NCBI GenBank assembly: GCA_947474365.1
Contig: CANJIU010000101.1
Span: 1 to 35,952 of the forward strand
Source of the DNA: Opitutia bacterium
GTDB taxonomy: Bacteria > Verrucomicrobiota > Verrucomicrobiia > Opitutales > Opitutaceae
Length of the DNA stretch: 35,952 nucleotides
Direction of reading: 5' to 3'
Part shown: piece by piece, positions 17,829 through 25,897 of the stretch
Layout of the letters: every line of letters begins with the position of its first letter
How positions within the stretch are numbered: the first letter of the stretch is position 1
The notes under the pieces: generated by a model
The model's database searches: none
What the model was told of the DNA's origin: nothing
Seen by the model: the letters and a program-made list of their open reading frames with translations, nothing else
Position numbers and translations under genes: made by a program

Positions 17829-19331
17829 ATGAATCTTCGCACTAAGCTGATGATTGCCTTCGGCATCGTCGCATCGATCCCGTTGGTGGGCGGCACACTC
17901 GGATTCTATGCGCATCGTGACGCATCATTGCGGGCCCGTGAAATTTCGGTGGCCGGCCGAGCTGCTCGCGACGGAGTCGATGCCACCCGGCGCGCCCAGG
18001 CCACGTTCAAGCTGCAGGTCCAGGAGTGGAAGAACGTCCTGCTCCGCGGTCATAACCAGCCGGCTTACGACAAACATGTCGCGGGATTTGAGAAGGCCGA
18101 GCACCTCGTGCAGCAGGCACTCGAAAACGCCGTGGCGGTCGCGCCTGCGCTCGACATCGACGTGGCGGAAATTCACGCGGCGCGAAAGGCGCATGCGAAC
18201 CTCGGTCAAGACTACCGGACCGCCCTCCGGGAGTTCGTGGTCGGAGACCCCGCGAGTTCGGCCAAGGTGGACCGCCTGGTGACGGGAGTTGACCGCGCTC
18301 CAACCGAGGCTCTCGACACGCTCGCCAACCACTTTCTGCGACAGGGGGAAGACCATCTGGCCAAAGCCGTTCACCACCTCGAAACGCGAGGAACGATTCT
18401 GCAGTGGGTGATTGTCGTGGGAAGCATCATCGGCGCAGCCCTCGGAGCGACCTTCGGATGGTGGACCAGCAACGCCGTGACCCGCCACATCGGCCAAACC
18501 GCGGGTCGCATGTGGGATCGAACAACGGCGGTGGCGGCAGCGGCCCAACAGGTTTCGGGTTCGAGCCAGAGCGTGGCGGAAACGTCGTCACAGCAGGCGG
18601 CATCACTCGAGGAAAGCAGCGCTTCGTTGACCGAGGTCAGTGCGGCAGTGAAGCAAAACGCCGAACACACACGCGAAGCCCGCGAAGTCGCGAAGACCAA
18701 CCGGTCGGCCGCGGACGGAAGCGCGACGGAGATCGCGCAGTTGCAGGTCGCGATGCAAGAGGTCACCACCGCCAGCGGAAACATCGCGAAAATCGTCAGG
18801 TCGATCGACGAAATCGCGTTCCAGACCAACATCCTCGCGCTCAATGCTGCGGTGGAGGCGGCCCGAGCCGGCGAGGCCGGTGCCGGATTTGCCGTCGTGG
18901 CGGAAGAGGTGCGGTCGCTCGCCCAGCGCTCGGCCGAGGCCGCGCGCGAAACCGCCGGCAAGATTGAGGACGCGACGAACAAGAGTACTCGCGGCGCCGA
19001 GTTGGCGAACCGAGTGGGACAATCGCTCCAAAGAGTGATTGAAGGCACGCACAAGGTGGATGAGTTGATCGGGCAAATCGCAGAAGCGTCCGGCGAGCAG
19101 GCCCGTGGCCTCGAGCAAGCGGTTGGTTCGATGCACCGCATTGACCAACTCACCCAGTCAAACACCGCGGCCGCGACGGAAACGGCCAAGGCTGCCCGGC
19201 AACTTGACACCGACGCGGGCGAACTGCGTCACGAGCTTTCCCAACTGGTCGATACGCAGAAGCGCACGACCGAAGCGAACCCCCAGGCGGCACCCCACGC
19301 CCGCACGGCAGCGGTGCCACTGGCCGCCTAA
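17829..19331 (+). CDS. Methyl-accepting chemotaxis protein
   Basis: This 500-residue membrane chemoreceptor signals to CheA/CheW. TM1 covers about residues 7-27. A helical periplasmic sensor follows at about 30-188, containing 'KLQVQEWKNVLLRG', a motif seen in a group of four-helix-bundle MCP sensors. TM2 is at about 190-211. A long cytoplasmic signalling helix pair has the hairpin tip 'EIAFQTNILALNAAVEAA' followed by 'GFAVVAEEVRSLAQRS'. No full HAMP domain is apparent between TM2 and the signalling region, and there is no C-terminal NWETF-type pentapeptide. The ATG at 17829 was preferred over an in-frame one at 17769 because it gives a normal N-terminus and leaves a sigma-28-like promoter upstream. 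The ligand is unknown. Confidence 0.94.
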   Translation: MNLRTKLMIAFGIVASIPLVGGTLGFYAHRDASLRAREISVAGRAARDGVDATRRAQATFKLQVQEWKNVLLRGHNQPAYDKHVAGFEKAEHLVQQALENAVAVAPALDIDVAEIHAARKAHANLGQDYRTALREFVVGDPASSAKVDRLVTGVDRAPTEALDTLANHFLRQGEDHLAKAVHHLETRGTILQWVIVVGSIIGAALGATFGWWTSNAVTRHIGQTAGRMWDRTTAVAAAAQQVSGSSQSVAETSSQQAASLEESSASLTEVSAAVKQNAEHTREAREVAKTNRSAADGSATEIAQLQVAMQEVTTASGNIAKIVRSIDEIAFQTNILALNAAVEAARAGEAGAGFAVVAEEVRSLAQRSAEAARETAGKIEDATNKSTRGAELANRVGQSLQRVIEGTHKVDELIGQIAEASGEQARGLEQAVGSMHRIDQLTQSNTAAATETAKAARQLDTDAGELRHELSQLVDTQKRTTEANPQAAPHARTAAVPLAA

Positions 19332-19333
19332 TC

Positions 19334-19356
19334 AGGTCCGGCGAACGGCCGGACCT
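19334..19356. terminator. Bidirectional hairpin between convergent genes
   Basis: A perfect 9-bp stem AGGTCCGGC (19334-19342) / GCCGGACCT (19348-19356) with loop GAACG begins two bases after the MCP stop. Its last base is the final base of the isomerase stop codon on the other strand. It probably serves both genes, though no U-tract follows. Confidence 0.6.
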
Positions 19357-20258
19357 CACACGTCGCAAATCTGCACGCCCTGGGCGAGCGAGGCGATCTT
19401 GTCGCGCGTGGGAATGAATTCCTGCCCCACAAAGCCGGTGTAACCGAGGTCCAACAATGCCCTCATCAGCGGCGGATAGTTGATCTCCTGCGTGTCATCG
19501 ATCTCGTTGCGCCCCGGCACGCCCGCCGTGTGCACGTGGCCGATGAACGGCATGTGCTGTTTCATCCGGGTGATGACGTCTCCATGCATGATCTGCACGT
19601 GATAGATGTCGAAGAGCACTTTCATCCGCTCGGAGCCGACCCGCCGGCACACTTCCACCGACCGCTCGATGTCGTCGCAGAAATAATCCGGATGCCCCTT
19701 CATGTTCGTTGCCACCCGCGAATTGAGCATCTCGAGGCAGAGCGTCACCTTTTTCTTCTCCGCCAGGCCGACGACCTTTTTCAAGCCGTCGACCATGTTC
19801 TTCATCGCGACCTCGTCGCTGAGCCCGCGGCGGAAGCCTGAGAACGTGATCACGCGCCCGACTCCGAACGCCACGCACTCGTCGATGCGTTTCGTCAGCG
19901 TGGCGACGCATTCCGCGTGCTCCTCGGTGTGCGCGAACCCCTTCGCAAACCCGTGGCTGCCGGCGATGGCGCACGTCAGGCCGAGCTGCTTGAGCTCGGG
20001 CCAGAACTTCGGGTCGCAGAGCTCGACCGACTTGAGTCCCATCGCGGCGGAGTGCCGGGCCAGCTCAGGGACCGTCATCGGATTGAAGCACCACGGCACC
20101 ACCGACTGGGCGATCCGGCCGTTCTTGATGCGGTAGGGAGCAGCGGCTCCCGTCGCGCGCTCCGCACCACCCACTTGGGAACAGGCGCCCAAGCCGAAGG
20201 CGGTGGACGCGGCGATGGTCTTCAGGGCGGAGCGGCGGGAAAGGTGCGAGGGGTTCAT
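19356..20258 (-). CDS. Exported hydroxypyruvate isomerase-like TIM-barrel protein
   Basis: The product has 300 residues and belongs to the AP-endonuclease-2/xylose-isomerase-like TIM-barrel family, closest in motifs to hydroxypyruvate isomerase. The acidic and metal-site blocks 'CLEMLNSR', 'FDIYHVQIMHGD', 'GHVHTAG' and 'VGQEFIPT' are all present. The N-terminus 'SRRSALKTIAAS' is a Tat signal and ends in 'LGAC', a possible lipobox, so the protein should be exported and may be lipid-anchored. Export is unusual compared with cytoplasmic E. coli Hyi but common for this family in Verrucomicrobia. The ATG at 20258 puts the Tat motif close to the N-terminus. The heparinase-like gene diverges from it after 95 bases. 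The actual sugar substrate is unknown. Confidence 0.9.
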   Translation of the reverse strand: MNPSHLSRRSALKTIAASTAFGLGACSQVGGAERATGAAAPYRIKNGRIAQSVVPWCFNPMTVPELARHSAAMGLKSVELCDPKFWPELKQLGLTCAIAGSHGFAKGFAHTEEHAECVATLTKRIDECVAFGVGRVITFSGFRRGLSDEVAMKNMVDGLKKVVGLAEKKKVTLCLEMLNSRVATNMKGHPDYFCDDIERSVEVCRRVGSERMKVLFDIYHVQIMHGDVITRMKQHMPFIGHVHTAGVPGRNEIDDTQEINYPPLMRALLDLGYTGFVGQEFIPTRDKIASLAQGVQICDV

Positions 20259-20353
20259 GCCCCATGATTTCACCTTTCGCGGGACGCAGGTCGAGCCTTT
20301 GCGCGTGCAACCCGCTTCGCCTACCACCACGCTCACGGCGCGTCGCCGGCACC

Positions 20354-22888
20354 ATGCACTTCATCACCCCTCTCCGCCTCCTGTTCCTCGCGGTCGCAAT
20401 CGGCACCGGATTCGCCGCCTCCGCGCCGTCGGAACCGCTCTTCGACTGGTCCGACTGGGAACGGTTTCGGGGCGGAGTGACGCATCCGAGCGGCGCCTTC
20501 AAGCCATCCGATGTCACGCGGGCGCGCGAGAACCTCACGCGTTATCCATGGGCGCGCTCGTACGCCGCCTCACTTGAACGCGGGGCGCGCTCCGCCGTGG
20601 GCAAGCTCACCCCGGAGTTTCTGGCAGCGATGATTCCCGAGGCCACCCCGGGAGACCCGAAGTTCACACCCTGCCCCGCCTGCCGCGATCAAGGGAAGCC
20701 CGTCCATCCGCACGGCCTGTGGTCATGGAAGGAAAGCGCGCCCGATCAGCTCACGTGCGACATGTGCCACACCGTTTTTCCCAACGACCGATACCCCGAG
20801 GATGTCGTCCTCCACACCACCTGGGGCAAGCCGCACACGATCACCTACTGCGGCGGAGAACCGTTTGTCATCTTCGGGTACAAAACCGGCCGCCCCAGTT
20901 TCACCGCCAACATCCGGGCGCGAAAGGTCAGCCACCTCGCCGGGGTTTGCCGCACCCTCGCGGAGGCGTATCTCCTAACCGGAAAAATCGAATACGCCCA
21001 GGGCGCCCGGGCCATTCTGCTCCGCTTCGCCGCGTGTTACCCGCACTGGCTCGTGCACAACGGCTATGGCGAATACGCCGACATGGATCCGCGGCTCGCG
21101 GCCCAATTCATCAATCAACTTCCCGCACCCGAGCTCTGCCCGCCGCCCAATCGGCCCGACCGCAAACTGCACACCGGTTACTGGAGCGCGGGCCGCGCCA
21201 GCGGCGTGGGCCAGGAATCGGGCTTTGTCCGCCACGTGGTCGAAGCCTACGATTTCACCTGCGATGCCCGGAACGCGAACGAAACGCCAATCTATTCCGA
21301 CGCCGAACGCCGCACGATTGAACGCGACCTGCTCCTCGAAGGCACGCTCCTCCTCGTGTGCGACAAACAGATCAACAACAAGTCGGTCGGCAACCGGACC
21401 GCCGCCGCGCTTGTCGGCCTCTGCGTCGGCCACCCGGGCCTCGTGCGCTTCGGCTGGGACGGTTTCCAGCAGACGATCGACGATTGGTTCCTGCCGGATG
21501 GGACGACCTCCGAATCGCCCGCTTATGCCACAATGACGCTCGGCAACGTCTGGGACATGCCCCAGGCGTTGCGCGGCTACACCGAGCCAGCCGGCTACCA
21601 TGCCCCCGACGGGAAACGCCGCGTCGCCGTCGACTTGTATCATGGCACGGCGTACGAGCGCATCTGGGAAAACTGCTTCAAGGGCCTGCAGGGAGATCTC
21701 AAATATCCGCCGTATGCCGACTCTTACGTGAAGTCGTCGCTCGGCAGCAATTTTGTGGAACTGATGGTCGCCAATTATCCCGAACGCCCCGAGTATCTCG
21801 CGCTGCTCAAGGAGACCTGCGGCACTGATCTTACCGGCGGCTACGCCCCGCTCGCGCTCTATTACCGCGAACCGGGTCTCGAAAAGAAACCCGCTCCGCG
21901 CATCGTCCTGCCCGACTGGTGTCCACCCGATCTGCGGATCGGCCATATGCGCACCGGCGCCGACGGGCGCGAAAGCCTGCTCCTGCTCAGCGCGAGCCGC
22001 TGGAACAACCACCATCACCAGGACAGCCTCAATCTCTATTATTGGAAAAATGGGCGCGAACTGCTCTCCGACCTTGGCTACCTCTGGGATCATCCGCACA
22101 AACACCAGGCTTCGCGAACCGTGGCCCACAACACGGTGGTGATCGACGAGAGGGACCAGCTCATGAAGGAACGCGGCGGCGACGTCGCATTTTTCCGGAC
22201 GTCGGCCCACGTGAAGGTGATGGAAGCGTCGTCCCAGGCCTACCCCGAGGCGACACTCTACCGTCGCACCTCGGCGATCATCGATCACGGCGATGGGCGC
22301 AACTATGTCGTCGATTTTTTCCGCGTCGAAGGCGGCCGAAGGCTGGACTTCGTTTTCCACGCCGCGAACCCCGCGTGCGAAATCGTGGATCGTGTGGCGA
22401 CAAACTCACCCGGAAAACTTTATGATTTCAACCGGCCCCGCGAACTCACCGGCGCATCCGTCTGGCGCGCCTCGTGGCAATCCGGTCCCGATCTGACCTG
22501 TGTGGCGTGGAACGTGAGCCAGCCCGGCGAACGGGCCTTTGTCGCCGACGGCTGGGGCCAGCGCGACTGGAAGAACTCGGATGTGGGCGCCACCGTGCCG
22601 TACATCGTGCGCCGCACCGAGGGCCCGGAGCTCAAGACGTTCGTCTCGGTCTTTGAGGGTGTTGTCGGCGGGCGCAATATTGTGAAGGGAGTGAAACAAC
22701 TCGCACCGGGAATCCTCGCCATCGAAACGGAGTTCGGCACCGACCACGTAATGTCCGATCTCAAGAGCGGCACGCTGGCCGTCGCTGGCGCCACGGCGGA
22801 ACCGACATTGTCGGGGCGATTCGCGGTCGCGTCGATCCAGCAGGGAAAGCTCGCCTGGACGTTCGTCGAGCCCTCCGCCGCGAAGTGA
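20354..22888 (+). CDS. Exported heparinase II/III-like protein
   Basis: The product has 844 residues. A signal peptide covers about 1-22 ('LRLLFLAVAIGTGFAAS'). The N-terminal half is an alpha/alpha-toroid region; near its start two CxxC pairs, 'CPACRDQG' and 'CDMCHTVFP', could form a zinc-binding knuckle. The C-terminal half contains the heparinase II/III-like beta-sandwich with 'NNHHHQDSLNLYYWKNGRELLSD' and 'ASRTVAHNTVVID', the usual conserved His- and Asn-containing blocks. Such enzymes are polysaccharide lyases acting on uronic-acid glycans such as heparin, alginate or ulvan-related polymers. The ATG at 20354 was chosen because it starts the signal peptide; the frame is open upstream to 20264. 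The exact substrate cannot be assigned. Confidence 0.92.
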   Translation: MHFITPLRLLFLAVAIGTGFAASAPSEPLFDWSDWERFRGGVTHPSGAFKPSDVTRARENLTRYPWARSYAASLERGARSAVGKLTPEFLAAMIPEATPGDPKFTPCPACRDQGKPVHPHGLWSWKESAPDQLTCDMCHTVFPNDRYPEDVVLHTTWGKPHTITYCGGEPFVIFGYKTGRPSFTANIRARKVSHLAGVCRTLAEAYLLTGKIEYAQGARAILLRFAACYPHWLVHNGYGEYADMDPRLAAQFINQLPAPELCPPPNRPDRKLHTGYWSAGRASGVGQESGFVRHVVEAYDFTCDARNANETPIYSDAERRTIERDLLLEGTLLLVCDKQINNKSVGNRTAAALVGLCVGHPGLVRFGWDGFQQTIDDWFLPDGTTSESPAYATMTLGNVWDMPQALRGYTEPAGYHAPDGKRRVAVDLYHGTAYERIWENCFKGLQGDLKYPPYADSYVKSSLGSNFVELMVANYPERPEYLALLKETCGTDLTGGYAPLALYYREPGLEKKPAPRIVLPDWCPPDLRIGHMRTGADGRESLLLLSASRWNNHHHQDSLNLYYWKNGRELLSDLGYLWDHPHKHQASRTVAHNTVVIDERDQLMKERGGDVAFFRTSAHVKVMEASSQAYPEATLYRRTSAIIDHGDGRNYVVDFFRVEGGRRLDFVFHAANPACEIVDRVATNSPGKLYDFNRPRELTGASVWRASWQSGPDLTCVAWNVSQPGERAFVADGWGQRDWKNSDVGATVPYIVRRTEGPELKTFVSVFEGVVGGRNIVKGVKQLAPGILAIETEFGTDHVMSDLKSGTLAVAGATAEPTLSGRFAVASIQQGKLAWTFVEPSAAK

Positions 22889-22925
22889 CATCGCTGCGGC
22901 ACGGCAAAACCCAAACGCCCGCCGT

Positions 22926-23507
22926 TCACCGGACCCGCCGCAGCACGCGCATCCGCTCGCGGCCAACCCGGGATTCAAAAGCCACGTCCGGCACATAGTC
23001 GTGCACGATTTCGTAGCCGTCGGCGAATAGCGCCGTCAGGTCCGGCACTGGGAACGGAAACGGAGGCCCTTCGTCACCCGGATCGAGATCCGGGTTGATG
23101 AACCACACACCGATCAGCAAGCCCCCGGGCCGCAGCGTGAGGTCGATGCCCCGCCGGTAGCTCGCCCGGAGCGACGGGTGCAGCCCGCTCATGCAGGTGT
23201 GCTCCAGGACGACATCGAAGGCACCGCGCAACGCCGCCGGCGGATCAAACAAGTCTCCGACCACGAAACGGTGTGCCAGTTTCGGATACAACGCCCGTGC
23301 CGCCGCCACGCCCGTCGGGGCGATGTCCAGCCCCGTCGCATCAAATCCGAACTCCGCCGCCAGCGCCACTTCATGCCCATGGCCGCAACCGGGAACGAGC
23401 GCGCGCCCCCGCTCCGGGTGCCGCTCCAGGTACTGTTTCATGGGGAGAGAAGGCGCTCCCTTGTTCCAGAACACTTCACCCTTTCGGTAGAGATCGTCCC
23501 AATTCAT
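22926..23507 (-). CDS. TPMT-family SAM-dependent methyltransferase
   Basis: This is a 193-residue cytoplasmic methyltransferase. The S-adenosylmethionine-binding motif I is 'ALVPGCGHGHEVALAA' (about 36-51), followed by an acidic 'GLDIAPTGV' at the end of strand 2. 'VVLEHTCMSGLHP' and 'RPGGLLIGVWF' correspond to later conserved strands. The N-terminus 'WDDLYRKGEVFWNKGAPS' is typical of the thiopurine S-methyltransferase-like family, whose bacterial members methylate thiols, selenium or tellurium compounds, or unknown small molecules. The gene ends 37 bases from the convergent heparinase-like gene. Confidence 0.92.
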   Translation of the reverse strand: MNWDDLYRKGEVFWNKGAPSLPMKQYLERHPERGRALVPGCGHGHEVALAAEFGFDATGLDIAPTGVAAARALYPKLAHRFVVGDLFDPPAALRGAFDVVLEHTCMSGLHPSLRASYRRGIDLTLRPGGLLIGVWFINPDLDPGDEGPPFPFPVPDLTALFADGYEIVHDYVPDVAFESRVGRERMRVLRRVR

Positions 23508-23889
23508 GGTCGGATTCAGCCTGCCGCCAACAACCTGTCAATTACGCGGAGCGAACGTCGCACGGTTCTGCCACCGCACGCCCCTCACCGCCCCTTTACC
23601 GCTTCCCCTGCACGCCGAGGCTGAAATCGACGCCATCGCGCGGCACATCGTTCAGACGTCGCAACGTTCCGGCAAAACCCCTTTGATTTGTACCGCACCC
23701 GCGGTTCATGACCTTTTCTTGGGGCGGAGATCGCGGACGGGGCGTATCTGCCAAGTGAAGGGGAGAATGTCGTCAGACACCAATCGCCTGGTAGCGGCGA
23801 GCGCCAGCGAGTGGAAGGTCGGTCGCGTTTTCCTAGTCCGCTCGCTGGTGCTCGCGGCTACGGGAATCCGGCAACGCGGAGATGCGCCA
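23508..23889. other. 382-bp gap between methyltransferase and nitrilase genes
   Basis: No gene is supported. The gap holds copy 1 of the 71-bp palindromic element at 23791-23861 and must contain the methyltransferase promoter. Confidence 0.5.
23791..23861 (+). repeat. 71-bp palindromic REP-like element, copy 1
   Basis: Two 24-bp arms (23791-23814 and 23838-23861) are inverted copies with three mismatches and enclose a 23-base loop. The left arm begins GTAGCGGCGAGCGCCAGCG and the right arm ends CTCGCGGCTAC. Copy 2 at 25365-25435 has the same arm and loop lengths in the opposite orientation. The element lies about 30 bases downstream of the nitrilase stop. Confidence 0.85.
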
Positions 23890-25221
23890 TCACGGTCGAT
23901 GCCGCTGCAGCTCGGCCTTGAAATCTCCCAGGCTCGCCCAGTGCATGCGCCGGTTCAGATCAACCTCCGCCACCACCACCGTCCCCCAGTCCTTCGCCTG
24001 CGCGAGCGTCTTGCCGTCCTGGCCGAAGACCGCAGAGATCATCCAGTCCTGGTCCGCGGCGGTGTGCGTGCTGCTGACGATGTAGACGTGATTCTCACAC
24101 GCCCGGGCCGCGGCGAGGAGCGGATTGCAACCCATCACGGGAAAGGCGATGACCTCGGCGCCCCGATTGCTCAGTTCGCGCGCCACCTCGGGGAAGAAAC
24201 CGTCATAGCACACCATGAGACCGACGGTGCCGAAGCGTGTGGGGAAAACCGGATACTCGTGACCCGGCGTGATGCCGCCCTCGATTTCGCCGCGCGGCAG
24301 GCAAATCTTCCGGTACTTGCCGATGACCCGTCCGTCGGGCCCGATGAGCACGGCGACGTTGTAGATGAGATGTCCCTCGCGTTCGACGAGTCCCGGGACG
24401 ACGTACAGGTTGTGTTTGCGGGCCAGCGCGCCGAAAAACTCCGTGGACGGCCCCGGAATCGGCTCCGCCACCCCCGCGTAGGTCGAGCCAGTTCCAAAAG
24501 TGACGACTTCCGGCAGCACCACAAAGTCAGCCCGCTGCCGCGCGGCATCTTCGATTAAGGGCACAAATGCCTCCCGCCGCGCTTCCGGAGTTTGCGCTGT
24601 GCGCGGCACGAAGTGCACCGCCGCCAAACGCGCGATGCGCTGGGCCGGCGGCGCGACCTCGGTCAATGCCACCTGCGACCAGGCGATTCGCGTGTTTGCC
24701 GCCCAGCGAAACTCAAGCTCCACCATTGCCTGCGTGGCGCGCGACGGCGCCAGATAAACATCGGAGACTTCTGTCCACCCGTGCGCATCGGTCGCATGGT
24801 CCATCGGGTACTCCGGCTGCGCCTGAGGCTTCTCGCCCTTCTTGTACGACGCCGTCGAAGGCTCATCGTGCGTCACACTCCTGCCTTTTGCATCCCGCCA
24901 TTGGATCCGAACCACCGCCGCACGCCGCCCATGGGCCCGATCGGCGTGCCGCAGCGCCTTGAACGCGTAGTGCCGCCCGCCTTCGACAGGATACGTCTTG
25001 ACCCACTTCCCCATCAAGCCCTCGCGTTGATCCGACGCGATGACCAGCGCTCCTGCGCCGGCCGGGCCGCCGCGAGGCTCGTAGCGGAAACGGGGCGCAA
25101 TCTCCTCGCGGACGATCGAGGTGCGCCACCCTTCCGGCGCGTTCGTCTCCGGAGAATTGGGGGCCGCAAACATTCCCAGCACGATGCCCATTGAAAGCAG
25201 GAACAGGTGGCGCAATTTCAT
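23890..25221 (-). CDS. Exported carbon-nitrogen hydrolase (nitrilase superfamily)
   Basis: The product has 443 residues. After a signal peptide (about 1-19) there is an N-terminal region of roughly 170 residues that looks like a beta-sandwich, carbohydrate-binding-like domain ('HYAFKALRHADRAHGRRAAV', 'WTEVSDVYLAPSRATQAMVE'). The C-terminal nitrilase domain has the full Glu-Lys-Cys triad: E238 in 'VVLPEVVTFG', K305 in 'GKYRKICLPRGE' and C338 in 'LMVCYDGFFPE'. It should hydrolyse an amide or nitrile outside the cytoplasm, perhaps from an amidated or N-acylated sugar. The ATG at 25221 was chosen because it begins the signal peptide; the frame is open to 25275. The gene is flanked on both sides by inverted copies of a 71-bp palindrome. 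Confidence 0.9.
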   Translation of the reverse strand: MKLRHLFLLSMGIVLGMFAAPNSPETNAPEGWRTSIVREEIAPRFRYEPRGGPAGAGALVIASDQREGLMGKWVKTYPVEGGRHYAFKALRHADRAHGRRAAVVRIQWRDAKGRSVTHDEPSTASYKKGEKPQAQPEYPMDHATDAHGWTEVSDVYLAPSRATQAMVELEFRWAANTRIAWSQVALTEVAPPAQRIARLAAVHFVPRTAQTPEARREAFVPLIEDAARQRADFVVLPEVVTFGTGSTYAGVAEPIPGPSTEFFGALARKHNLYVVPGLVEREGHLIYNVAVLIGPDGRVIGKYRKICLPRGEIEGGITPGHEYPVFPTRFGTVGLMVCYDGFFPEVARELSNRGAEVIAFPVMGCNPLLAAARACENHVYIVSSTHTAADQDWMISAVFGQDGKTLAQAKDWGTVVVAEVDLNRRMHWASLGDFKAELQRHRP

Positions 25222-25364
25222 CGGGATATGGGGTGAACCGCGAGAGGCGGCGCGACAGAGAACCACATCGCGCACTCCCGAGTCTATGCGGAAATCGTCT
25301 GCTCGGAGATCCAGGGTTCATGTAACGATTAACCGTGGGCACATTGGCCGCCACGCACCCTCCA

Positions 25365-25435
25365 GTAGCTGCGAGCGCCAGCGAGCGGTCAGGGCAAACA
25401 CGATCAAACGTCCACTCGCTGGCGCTCGCAGCTAC
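25365..25435 (-). repeat. 71-bp palindromic REP-like element, copy 2
   Basis: Arms 25365-25388 and 25412-25435 are 24 bp each with one mismatch and a 23-base loop. Reverse-complementing this copy aligns it with copy 1: arms differ at one and two positions, and the loops agree at about 14 of 23. It lies about 145 bases upstream of the nitrilase start codon. Confidence 0.87.
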
Positions 25436-25593
25436 GGGCCTCGGTCGAAGTGAATTGCGCCCGGACGCCCGGCCGGCAGCGGTTCGTCGCGCGCGCCCTC
25501 ACGTTTGGAAACACGATTAGTCTCTGGATTTTAATCCTAAGAAACAGCTCCGAGTTCACAGCCCGGCTTCCGTCGGAAGCGAAACCAGAACAA

Positions 25594-25746
25594 GGGAACG
25601 CTAATCTCCGCTAATCAACGCTTATCCCGGAAAACCAGAAAACATGAATCCAGAAATCGACCACGATCGGGACAGAAAATAGGCTGCGCCGAATTCTTTC
25701 GAGGGCGCGCCTTGATTAGCGCCGATGAGCGAAGATTAGCGTTCCC
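25594..25746. repeat. 33-bp inverted repeat pair with AT-rich arms
   Basis: The left arm (25594-25626, starting GGGAACGCTAATCTCCGCTA) and the right arm (25714-25746, ending GAAGATTAGCGTTCCC) are inverted copies matching at 28 of 33 positions. They are separated by 87 bases. The arms contain an internal repeat of CGCTAATC. Confidence 0.75.
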
Positions 25747-25853
25747 CCTATTTCTCCCTGTTGATCGCTCGTTACCTGACCGCCGGGACGACAACCGATG
25801 ATTGTCCGCGGCGGTTTCTTCCCGTCGGAGCCAAAGCGTGTTTTGGGGTCGAG

Positions 25854-25892
25854 GCTCTCAACTCTCAGCACTCAGCTCTCAACTGAATTTCT
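25854..25892. repeat. CTCT-rich repeat ending TGAATTTCT
   Basis: The segment contains the run ACTCTCAGCACTCAGCTCTC and then AACTGAATTTCT. It shares GCTCTC(A/G)ACTGAATTTCT with 6821-6838. A related CTCT-rich run without the tail is at 4952-4986 before ilvD. It lies just downstream of the sulfatase stop. Confidence 0.5.
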
Positions 25893-25897
25893 CCGAC

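Larger units (their letters stand above)
25222..25897. other. 676-bp repeat-rich gap between nitrilase and sulfatase genes
   Basis: No gene is supported. In order it contains the 71-bp palindrome copy 2 (25365-25435), a 33-bp inverted repeat pair (25594-25746) and a CTCT-rich repeat ending TGAATTTCT (25854-25892). The nitrilase promoter should lie in its left part. Confidence 0.6.

Noticed and set aside
20975..22360. 461-codon minus-strand frame
   Set aside because: It is antisense to the heparinase-like gene, without signal, domain or homology.
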